Source: Hymenolepis diminuta (lineage: Eukaryota > Platyhelminthes > Cestoda > Cyclophyllidea > Hymenolepididae). Taken from it: a stretch of 64,000 nt of DNA. Of this stretch, positions 13,755 to 24,400 are shown in pieces (position 1 is the stretch's first letter; each line of letters opens with the position of its first letter). The DNA is taken from the NCBI GenBank assembly GCA_900708905.1, contig CAADRB010000006.1:2757927-2821926 (forward strand). Reading direction: 5' to 3'. The notes under the pieces are model-generated. The model worked only from the letters and a program-made list of their open reading frames with translations. It searched no databases and was not told the DNA's origin. The translations under genes were made by a program, and so were the position numbers.

Positions 13755-13930
13755 GGTGTCCGAGGCACCGGTAGGTCTACAAGTGGGCAGTTAATTTAGG
13801 TTGTTAAGTCAGGCAGCGCAGCGTGACGTTCAATTAACAACCGCTCCTCAAGGACGCGGTAATTAGCGCGCTTGCGGCTTCAGTGTCGGCGTGAGCAAAG
13901 CGCGGAAGAGAGCTGTCGTTGTTATAGCAA
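13755..13930 (+). other. GC-rich cluster of consecutive hairpins (possible structured RNA or regulatory element)
   Basis: A compact GC-rich patch inside AT-rich DNA. Inverted pairs: 13799-13807 with 13834-13842 (GGTTGTTAA/TTAACAACC, perfect 9 bp, with GTCA/TGAC nested inside); 13840-13848 with 13851-13860 (ACCGC, TCCT against AGGA, GCGGT, one bulged C); 13867-13875 with 13895-13904 (CGCGCTTGC against GCAAAGCGCG, one bulge, 19-nt loop). A shorter pair, GGTG/CACC, lies at about 13755-13769, and GTTG/CAAC at about 13918-13931. The first and second stems share three bases and would compete. The patch also carries AATTA homeodomain-type cores and a TGACGT site. No protein frame was recognised and there is no tRNA or snRNA match I know. 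Confidence 0.45.
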
Positions 13931-13959
13931 CATGTTGAGTGTTAAGTGGTCTTTAAACC

Positions 13960-15490
13960 AAGGTGTCGCTCCCTCGAATACCCTCGTTATCTTGGATTAA
14001 ATAAGACATGGCACTCTTGGAAAACGACATGATAAATTGCATAAATATTAAAAAAAAATAGATGTGTATTCTCTCTCATATATGTGGCCGAAACCGGCTG
14101 GCCTTAAATTAGGCTAGTAGGACAAACATGCCGAAAATGGAGCTCAAAGCCTGATTATTCACTACTTATTCAGGTACGAATTTTCCCAAGAAATGAGCTT
14201 ACATTCCTCTACGTTGTTTAACTTCGTTAGGAAGCGATTTGCATCCAGTTGTCGATAGACATTAACTTGATGTGTAACTTAACCTATTTTCGTCCGTCTC
14301 CCTATTTGATAAGAGTTTTATGATTCTGTCTTAAACAAAGGGCACAGAGTATGTCCTATGAACTCCTCTTCGTTTGTCTGTTAAAACTATGTGAGACAAA
14401 CCCCTTGAACACAGTCCCACTTGTACAAAAATTGACCAGACATATTCAGATAATGTCAGCCTTCTGACTTTGGGAGGTACAATGAGGCTGGAAAATTAGC
14501 GTTTTTTGGAATGGGGTTTAGCTCATCTCAGTCTTTACAATTAGTAGCTTAGTACTGGAGACATCTTATGAGCAGTAGAAATCCCTAATTATGTCCTACG
14601 ACAAATTTTATTTCAAGAATCACGCTTTGAAACTTACTTAAGTTTCTTAGAACTTGAGAAATCAATTTGGTTGTCATTTTCTTGAAATATGGGTGTTCCT
14701 TCTTGACCTATCAGGAAACCCAGTGGAGTGCCTTGAATTGAGTACACTAAGAGCGCACTCGGTAAACTCGTAGGTTTATTCCACATGTACTGAACTATCG
14801 GTTATTGGGCTTCTACGCTCAGACTCGGGTACCACCAGCGAAGAACCCATCTCTTACACTGTTGTTCAGCCAGTCAGGCAATCATTTATGCCATATCCAA
14901 TTGTATATAATCTTTCTCAATAGTTAACCGGTTAACTTCCTCTGCCTAGAGTCTGAGTAGTTTTAGTTTTATAAAGTTGGAAACTGCACAGCTATTAAAT
15001 GATCCATTCCAATCCTAGTCACCATTGTCTCTAGTCAATTCCGCTTAATATAGTGATGCTAAATGTACACGAATATTCGTAACGTCTCACCTATTGTCTT
15101 TACTAACAATAGGAAGGCGCTAAGAGAAGTACCTTATTTTTAAAGGACTTGACTATTCATTTTGCCGAAAATTTTCATCAAAAAGGATGGTGATATAAAA
15201 TACATAATATTAGATAATCGTGCAGGTGACCTCCTTCTCATGACACCTAGGCCCCACTGAAACATTAATTAACACCATGGTATGTCGAGTCGTAAGCGTA
15301 ATTGGAGATTGCAATGGTCCAAAATATTTTTTTCCTCCTCAATCTCCTCCCCTCTATTGAGACACAATTATCTATTGGACTGAATTTTTGTTAATAACTA
15401 ATGCTTTAAGTCAGCGGCTGAATTGTGCAATAAAGTAACTGCAATTTACATGTTCCTAAATTCGAACATTGTTTAAAAGATAGAATATTC
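13960..15490. other. Intergenic, no gene seen
   Basis: Unique-looking AT-rich sequence; I see no exon, repeat or RNA gene in it. Confidence 0.45.
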
Positions 15491-15492
15491 GG

Positions 15493-15513
15493 ATCAAGGT
15501 CAATATACCCCCC
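15493..15513 (+). repeat. Isolated copy of the gap-flanking repeat unit
   Basis: The core ATCAAGGTCAATATAC followed by six C occurs here once, 110 bases before the first assembly gap. It is identical to the two tandem copies just after the gap. Confidence 0.75.
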
Positions 15514-15623
15514 GGTCTAAAAAATTAGAAATAAAGTAAGTTATAATAAATTAAAACCTTTTTATTAATTCAATAGCCTTATGATATACGGATGTTTTGT
15601 GATGGTCAATAAATAGAAAGTAC

Positions 15624-16507
15624 NNNNNNNNNNNNNNNNNNNNNNNNNNNNNNNNNNNNNNNNNNNNNNNNNNNNNNNNNNNNNNNNNNNNNNNNNNNNN
15701 NNNNNNNNNNNNNNNNNNNNNNNNNNNNNNNNNNNNNNNNNNNNNNNNNNNNNNNNNNNNNNNNNNNNNNNNNNNNNNNNNNNNNNNNNNNNNNNNNNNN
15801 NNNNNNNNNNNNNNNNNNNNNNNNNNNNNNNNNNNNNNNNNNNNNNNNNNNNNNNNNNNNNNNNNNNNNNNNNNNNNNNNNNNNNNNNNNNNNNNNNNNN
15901 NNNNNNNNNNNNNNNNNNNNNNNNNNNNNNNNNNNNNNNNNNNNNNNNNNNNNNNNNNNNNNNNNNNNNNNNNNNNNNNNNNNNNNNNNNNNNNNNNNNN
16001 NNNNNNNNNNNNNNNNNNNNNNNNNNNNNNNNNNNNNNNNNNNNNNNNNNNNNNNNNNNNNNNNNNNNNNNNNNNNNNNNNNNNNNNNNNNNNNNNNNNN
16101 NNNNNNNNNNNNNNNNNNNNNNNNNNNNNNNNNNNNNNNNNNNNNNNNNNNNNNNNNNNNNNNNNNNNNNNNNNNNNNNNNNNNNNNNNNNNNNNNNNNN
16201 NNNNNNNNNNNNNNNNNNNNNNNNNNNNNNNNNNNNNNNNNNNNNNNNNNNNNNNNNNNNNNNNNNNNNNNNNNNNNNNNNNNNNNNNNNNNNNNNNNNN
16301 NNNNNNNNNNNNNNNNNNNNNNNNNNNNNNNNNNNNNNNNNNNNNNNNNNNNNNNNNNNNNNNNNNNNNNNNNNNNNNNNNNNNNNNNNNNNNNNNNNNN
16401 NNNNNNNNNNNNNNNNNNNNNNNNNNNNNNNNNNNNNNNNNNNNNNNNNNNNNNNNNNNNNNNNNNNNNNNNNNNNNNNNNNNNNNNNNNNNNNNNNNNN
16501 NNNNNNN
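15624..16507. other. Assembly gap (N run)
   Basis: 884 undetermined bases. The same repeat core lies on both sides, so the gap probably contains more copies of the 30-bp unit. Any open frame drawn across it is an artefact. Confidence 0.95.
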
Positions 16508-16510
16508 TTG

Positions 16511-16574
16511 TATCAAGGTCAATATACCCCCCGTAATATGCATCAAGGTCAATATACCCCCCGCCGGGGGGTAT
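16511..16574 (+). repeat. 30-bp tandem repeat ending in a C6/G6 hairpin
   Basis: Two head-to-tail units (16511-16540 and 16541-16570) share a core of ATCAAGGTCAATATAC plus C6. The last unit runs into a perfect inverted repeat: ATACCCCCC at 16554-16562, loop GCC, GGGGGGTAT at 16566-16574. The period is a multiple of three, so the plus strand reads as a 10-residue repeat (QGQYTPR), but I see no gene context for it. Confidence 0.8.
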
Positions 16575-16579
16575 TCTTT

Positions 16580-17250
16580 TTCAACATCCCGTCCCTTATA
16601 ATTAATAGCATAAGCCAGACACTCATTAAAATAAGAATTGCACAAATTCTCACAATGTTACCACCTAACCTAGTTAGGAATGAAAAATAGAAGACTGAGA
16701 ACCAATTACGCTTAACTGAGCGACAGTTTGGTTTCTAACAATACATTTCAGGGTTAAATGAGTGAAGGTGTAGAAACTTTTGTCAACCAATGGTGAACCA
16801 GACAGTCTGTCTCAAAATTTAAAATAAGCTATTAATTAGGCTATCAATTATAATTGTCATGCTGATGATTCCAATAAAAATAAATATCAATATGAATCAA
16901 TTATAAACTATGAAGAGTATAAATGAAAATTCCAATGTCTACAATAAAGATAGAGTTAATCCCTAAAATAAACCTAATGAATCTTACATCTACTTCAAGA
17001 CAACTTACAATCTAATTCTAAATAACAACAAACATAATGTCTCAACAGCGCAGGAATCTGTCCTATAATCAAAACTGTTAAGATTGTACAGAATCCCTTC
17101 TTAGGAAAATAAAACAAAGATTTAATATATGAGTAGGAGCCTTATTTCCACATCAGTAAATCAACTGAAGAAAGGCGCAATATCTTCTGAAAGTTATACG
17201 TCACATCACAGATAAAACGATACGATTGTTTGAATTGACCCTCCATCACC
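16580..17250. other. Intergenic, no gene seen
   Basis: Very AT-rich. It probably includes the 3' untranslated region of the minus-strand exon that ends at 17252; an ATTAAA-type signal lies near 17125 on that strand. Confidence 0.4.
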
Positions 17251-17251
17251 A

Positions 17252-17408
17252 CTACTGTTGTCGACGAAAATGCGGCCGATGGACAAAACGATTCTGCGAA
17301 AGTTGAGATTTTACGTCTACGAAGCCACTCTGATCGTCCTCAAATAATTCTCCAGCATCCAGCGCCTTTGTGACAAGTCGAAGACTCTGCTTAAGACCGG
17401 CAGCACTC
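17252..17408 (-). CDS. Probable terminal exon of an unrecognised protein
   Basis: On the minus strand a pyrimidine-rich acceptor (CTCTTTCTTCAG) is followed at 17408 by an open frame of 51 residues ending with TAG at 17254-17252. Pieces of the reading are GLKQSLRLVTKALDAGELF and NRFVHRPHFRRQQ. The frame is clearly richer in G and C than its surroundings and has a natural amino-acid mix: a helical, possibly coiled N-terminal half, an acidic patch (FEDDQSGF) and a basic tail. I do not recognise the family. The upstream exons must lie at higher coordinates and I did not find them, so introns are long or the exons very small. Confidence 0.5.
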
Positions 17409-18731
17409 CTGAAGAAAGAGGGAAAACATGGTTTTGTGAAATTTGTACCTTATCATAAGCTAATCCATTTGCAATAATAAACCATTTTCTAATAACAATG
17501 ACCAGCCTTTACTGTTACGGGACATCGCTATTTATAGATGAGATGTAACCTTTAATTCTGAAATTCATGATAAACGTTGATGATAAGTCCATTTACTTAA
17601 TGAACGTATCGATGATACGACTTGGAAAATAGGATGCATTGCTTTTACATTCTTGTACATTGAAGAAAATCCCTGCGAAACTTTATGATTGTTACTCTTT
17701 TGCATTTTTACCATTTCTCCTAGCTTTGGCTCATAATAATGTTTAGTTCTGAAGGTGGTACTCAGAGAAACAATTACGTTTTAATTCGTAGAGAAGCCTT
17801 TAATACGTAAACGTAAAAAATTCAAGAACAATTGGCATTGCCAATTTCTTCTCAACAAACTTATAGAATCTGATAAGATCACCAGTGTTCGAGTAGTATT
17901 TAGTACTACTAAACTTGGCGCTCTTCGGAGCTAAAAAATTTAGCAATCTCAGCAATGCTGTTAAAATTATGTAAGCTGCTTAACATCATGTAAGGTCATC
18001 ATTCTAATGTTTCAAAAGTTGGAAAAAAAGGAATTGAAATGGCAAGACTGATCTTCATAATGAAAAAAAGCTGTCAATAAGTATCGAATTTCATGCACAA
18101 TAATGTGCTCAGAAATCCAGATGACGAATCTTGAAATTTGAATTTCGTAACATGAATTACCCATCAAACAAATTTCGTTCAGTTCGAATCTAAAAATTAA
18201 ATGAAGTAAGGCCCTTCAATAACTTGGCTTTACTCTCAACAATATGTTGGCCAAGGATGTCCACTTAGCGCCACTAGGAAGCCATAAGCAAGATAAGTAG
18301 TGATAGAAAATAGAGAATCCAATTCCATTTTGACAGCAACGACAAAAAGTGTGAAACTGCCTCTATACATTAGAATAAACGAACTAATGCAAAAGACTTA
18401 ATACGAATGTGAAACGAGCATATCAAATTCTATCACCCACAAATTGCAGCAAGAAAGTTTTCCAAGATGTTAATTTGAAAACGATTATCGTAGCAGGTAT
18501 CAACTTTGAAATTTCACTAATTTTTTCCTATCATAAAAGTACTTACGGGGGGGTTTCACTTGATTTATCAATAAGCCTTAATGGTTTCACAAACAAAAAT
18601 CGTAAATCAGTAATTCGTTAGGATGCAGTGATAATTCAAAAGCCATTTGAAAGGAATTATTTTCAATAATCTTTAGTAGATGAGTAACATACTACAGCCA
18701 TGTTTCGATACGGGTGATCACGTAGTTATCT

Positions 18732-18800
18732 AGATGTGTGCAGATGAGAATCAAACCTGTGAGAACCAACTTTGTAGAAGTACACTTCGACGTTCACACG
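18732..18800 (-). repeat. Diverged tRNA-derived SINE
   Basis: On the minus strand the segment AGGTTTGATTCTCATC is a B-box-like motif and aligns with the SINE copies at 38.1 kb and 63.9 kb. The A box is weak, so this is a decayed copy. Confidence 0.4.
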
Positions 18801-21081
18801 CTGATTCCTAAGCATTTCAAATGATGAGACGCATTCATTCTTTAGCTAGCAGCGCCAACTAAAACATTCTATCAAATGCTGTAGAACACTATGTACAGAA
18901 CGGTAGGATAACATGGGTGCTGTGTGATAAAAACAAATAATACTTATTCGAATAAGCGATTTAGCGGAAATTACAATCATTGGCATTCCATGTCTCTTTA
19001 AAATTAAGACTAACATAAGTTAAAAAATATTTAAGTGAACCTTATAATGAGAAAACACACAGTAAAGTTGAATTTATTTCCACCGAACCACTAATGTCGA
19101 GTCCAACTAGTAACGATGATGGCGACGACCTACCACATCGTAATTGGGCCTCAGAACACGGACAGTTCTGTGTGTATGCCTTATTATAATCGCACGTGTT
19201 TCATCATGTTCTCGATTTTCTAGTTTACCCTTTCACTTGCACTCTCTTGGTCTGTCACCGTTATCCGCTGCAACCTACCTCCGTGAAAAATGCGGCTAAG
19301 ATCAAAGCTACCCTCCCGCCCTACGTATCCCTGCCTCTGTTCTCTATTATGCTCAGGCTGCCGCACGCCTGTATTCACGTATGTAAGAGAATGTGTCAGT
19401 GAAATACTAGCAGTCCGGACTGCCGTTAAACTGTTTGTTCTAAAAATGACTCTGGAGTGCGTGCACGACTCCACATTAATACACTGAAGTTGTATTGAGA
19501 AATTAAATTAAGAATCGAAATTAAAACTTAACGAGAGATAATAACATTGTGATTCGACCACACCGAGAGAAAGGTTGCAAAATTAAACTACTTCAAGGTG
19601 GAAAATACAGGAAATTGTTGCAAAAATTTGGGCAGTCGGTGAGTCTTGTCATTTAAACAAATTTGATACTTTGTTAGTCAATGTTATTAGTAATCATTTC
19701 ATTTAGTCGGAGGTTTCCTTTTGATATTCTCGAATAAAATTCAGGAGATTAAACATACTTACTAAAACCAAATCTAAATTCTGAGAACCTTGAAAGAAAT
19801 TTATTCATTTTTTTCAAATTACGATAAAGGCTACGTGACTAATAATCCTGCAATTTCATTTCTCAAAATAGAAAGCAAATTCTTAATAGTATGATTGAAA
19901 TAAGTAGATAGATTAACGAAATACCCTAGAGCCCAACATATAGCACTTACTCTCCTCCAAGCTCAGTCAACGGAATTTGATAACACCTGTGAAGAGTCAC
20001 AACCCGATTTATTTAAAATAACGATAGAATAAACACCACTTTGCTAACGTGTACTGTTTATATACAGTATATCAGTAACACTAATAGAAAGACTTGATAC
20101 TAGTACTCATACATCTTTCCAAGACTGCATGAGGAGGAAAACTTTACTATAACTACACATTTGTCCTTAATCACACCCACCCCGTGGAATAATTTCTTTT
20201 TACATGGCGTCGCATTGTTCCAACTATCGAGAAGTGCGAGAAAAATAATGATGGAGGAGTCAATACGCATATGTCAAGTTTTCTGAAACTAGTAGGATGT
20301 TAGTCAAACCGCAACTGTTATTGTAAGTTCATCAATAATAATATTACTAATCAAAGGGTAGAAAAAAACTAGGGCAGGGTTGAAAGATTTTATAAGAACG
20401 TGAATCAATGAAGAACTATGCAGATGAATAGAACTTGTGCGCGGCTGGTAGCCTTCGGTTTTCACAAATTGTTCTAAAGCTTAAACTACCCTAACAAAGA
20501 TAGTAGAGGCAAGCAGACATTTCCGGTGCGATTTTATTAAGATAACAGCATGATATCCTACAGCGGAACGTAAACAACTACCACCTTTTCCCCTTCTTCT
20601 TTGAGATACTTCAACAAACTAAGCTAAAGGAAGCTGAAAGATAGTGTCGTAACCTTGTTGACCAAAAATTAATATAATACGGTAGAGTGAACATTGACTT
20701 TTAACGGAAATTTTCACTAACATGCACCACATACGTATGGCTTATGAGTAATCCGATTAGAAAGGGATAATTTCTGCACTTGGACAAAGGAGACGTTACT
20801 CTAATCACATCCATCATGTGAAATAATTATTACGGTTCCATTTTCACGCGATATCATATTATTACATACATTATCACAAAGAGAATCCCGTGAAGAAATA
20901 CACAGATGTATCTTTTAATTCCCAAACGCCTTTAGGAAAGCGTTTTCCAACACTTATCTTGGGTAGAGTGGCATCATGGAGCCATGCTTCTACTTGATCA
21001 CTTGCCTTCATTCTGTATTTGAATCATTCTGCTGTTCCTTGTTTGTAGATGAAATTATTTTCCTTACAAAAATAATAATAA

Positions 21082-21420
21082 GATGTAAAAATTTACTCTT
21101 TCGACGCTAAGAAGTTCTCCAAAGAGTTTCCAGAGATCAGAAGTTTGAGAAGATCCAGAATGAAGGTAACGTTATCTTCTGCTGAATCCCGATGTCCATC
21201 AGAATCGCCGATAATATCTCTAAAGAAACGAAAACAAAAATTGCCAGAATTAGATCATGATAAGAAGATTAAAATGAAATTTTTAATTGTTAATTTTGAT
21301 AACATCAAAAACAAAGAGGAGCCCATTTCTCATGACAAAAAGAAAGTAAACATTTTTGAGAGATCTCAAGGGAGACCACACAAAAGAATTCTGGGATGGT
21401 CTCTAATTGCCAGAACGTAA
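21082..21420 (+). CDS. Unassigned lysine-rich open frame
   Basis: An open frame of about 112 codons ends with TAA at 21420. It starts after an AG at about 21081 and includes KKFSKEFPEIRSLRRSRMK and later a strongly basic, lysine-rich half ending RILGWSLIART. No domain was recognised. A GT follows RRSRMK (GTAACG), so the first 28 codons could also be a separate exon. Length alone is weak evidence in AT-rich DNA; this may be chance. Confidence 0.2.
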   Translation, partial: DVKIYSFDAKKFSKEFPEIRSLRRSRMKVTLSSAESRCPSESPIISLKKRKQKLPELDHDKKIKMKFLIVNFDNIKNKEEPISHDKKKVNIFERSQGRPHKRILGWSLIART

Positions 21421-24400
21421 ACAATTCATTAGAAATAGAGAACCTTGTTTGGCCTGTCTAGAAAAGATTTTTCTGTTGATGAAATTTAAGAGTTAAACTT
21501 GATGCTTCTTCGAAATGAACTTAGCCTCTATTTTTGTGTAGCTCTGCAATGCCATCAGAAGATACAAACCCTACCAGTTCCAATCGAATAAGTTGTCATT
21601 GATTCACAATGACTAATCATGTTTGACAGGAAAAATTACCATAGACCTGGCATTCTGACTAACATTAAACAGTACTATTGATCATTTCCATCACTTAACA
21701 TCAACCAATGAGCATTTATCTCATGACATTAGGCTTGACAAACGTATTTGTTGAACGCCACACCACCAGTATATAATACGCAATAACATAGAACCTTTTC
21801 TTTTCGCATACGTTGGAAACCATGTATGGATTGTAGCTTTTGGAAATTAAGATTATCAATTCGCCTCACTGCTGGAAGTACGGGGAAACAATAGCAAAGT
21901 GAAAAGATTTTAAAGGAAAGAACCAAAATACGGAAATCTGGGAAGCTGTGTAATGAATTTGTCTGATATATTTAATGTAAATCTGTGCATTTTAGTTGCC
22001 ACACAATTTCACTCGACTCCAAATTTACCTATTTTTCGCGTCATGGATACACTTTAAACAAATGTAAATCATTCGGAAAGAGTCTGCAGCATCAGACTAC
22101 TCAACTTCTTCAACAAATGTAAAATACGTTATCATTCGATATTTAAAAAGCAAAAACGAGACTTAAACAGGTTGTCAAAAATTACTTACTGTTCAGAATT
22201 ATACTAACGGTCGGAAGCTTGCAGCATTGGCCACACACGTGCACTCGGAAACATTAAATCTGTGTCGCCATGTTTAAGTTACCACCATTAGAATTGTCGA
22301 CTTTCCAAATATCTCAGGGCCTCGGTAGGATTAAATCATAAGATATATAAAGGTTTTAAAACAATTTCTCTTCCGATGATGATGAATTACGTAAAATTCT
22401 TTAGTGGACAAAATATATTGTAGGGTATTTGATAAATAACTATTCCACTTTTCGTTAGAGCTCTGGAGTATAGTAATAACAGTAGAGTAAAGATTGTTTG
22501 CATATTTAATCAAACTAGAGTTAATGTAAAACCAAAAATTGAAGGATGCCCGTGACGGGAAGATTCTACAAAAGAGAAGATGAAACCTGATAGCGACCAC
22601 ACTTTAAAATATTTCAAAATTCTAGTGAGAGGCCACATTAGGTCTTCTTTAGCTGGACATCATTAACCTAACTTGGATAAGCTAGCTATGAAGTTTATAA
22701 ATAGCATTTCAGCACAAGCATATTCATATCTGTCAACGTACAAATGTACAAATTAGGCCAACATGTATACACACCCTAGACCACACACATGGCGAGATTT
22801 CAATGTGTTTTATGAAGAAGGGAATTTATTCATTAAAATTAATCGATTCGGTAAGTAGTATGAAGTACCAGAACCAGAATTATCTCATGCGTACATAAAG
22901 CGCAACTGGACGATTTAAAATCTCCCTAAAATACATTATGAAAATCTCAAATACGTCGTTTAGAAATGGAAGGATAACGAAGAAGCAAAAACTTAGGAGT
23001 CACTAAGACATATCAAATCCGTTAAATTATTCTCCTTTTCTAGGCAATGCAATCTTGATTACATTCAAGATGAGAAGACGGATGGAATGGCTGGAAGTGC
23101 GGATAGAAGCACGGGCGATTAATAGAATGGAGAAGTAGTAGATCTCAAATGGAAACTTGGAAGTAACTTGGTATATATATAAGATCACTAATCAAAGGGC
23201 TCTGAAATAAGGCTTTGATGTAGATTATTCCAATAATTGAAAGATACCAGTTAAATAACAGCGATAACACCGCCACTCCTAGAAAAAAACTTTTCCCCCG
23301 TTTTGATTAATTTAACTTGGGCAGAGAAAAAAACCCAAACACACCACGCGCTATATAAACACACAACAACCCCCGAGTACATGCATGCCTTCAAAGACCA
23401 CACACAAAACAACTACCTAGAGTTAACTATAATGCTTGTGGGAGGTAAGAAGAGGGTAAGAGTTTTTATTTATTAAAATAAATCAAGTATTGGTATGCAC
23501 ATGAGAGAAAGAAGAGTGCCGCTACAGTAACATTGATGGCAGCGGCGCGACTGCCGCGACCAAATGCGTCGCCACAAACACAAATGCGAAGAGGAATGAC
23601 GCCAAATAGGTGTAGAGAGGCGGACATTACGAACACAGAGGTAGGCTGTTTGGTCGATTTGAAACATGATGAAATGGTAAGTGACAATTGACCACCTGCC
23701 TCTTAAATAATCTCGAAAATTCAACAATTCTTTAGTAAAAAATAAGTGGTAATTAGATTGTTAGGTGGCTTAACTTATGATAATGGCATCAGATAGCTGG
23801 TTAGGTTTCGAAAAAGGTAACTGAAAGACCCAAGATTCATGCTGATAGAACTAACTTTTGTGTGCATAGTTAGTGGACAATTTTTCAACTGAATTCCTAT
23901 CACAGCACATTTAGGGTAGAAAATAACGACTTTCTAAAAGTGGGATTTCATCAGACTTCAACTCTATTAACTGACAACAATACTGGAATTGTTTTACTTC
24001 AAAGCATTACATCAACTACCAAAAAGGGTTGAAAATTTACTTAAAAAAATACAAGTTTACAAAAGAGTACTCAAACTTTACGTCCTAATTAAAAAAAAGG
24101 TTTATTGGAAAAATAAACGATAATTGGGAAAGAGTTAGGGTACATACTTCATTTCAGCGTAGACGGTACATTTCTCCCAGTGCACCCAAAGGAAACTCGG
24201 GTACTGATCATCAATCTCTACTTTACGTGTCTGGGACGCATTGTAGCCTCAGTACGTCACCACTGCTCTCCTATTGTTTAACAAGTCAGCTAATCGTGCT
24301 CTATAAGCCCAAAACTATATAAACTTTAGTTGTTTCTCAATATAGAAACCGCCTTAGAGCGATTTGACTGTCTTCTACTTCTTCTGTCTTGAATCTGAAT

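Noticed and set aside
15551..16645. 364-codon frame across the first gap
   Set aside because: It consists mostly of N and has no meaning.
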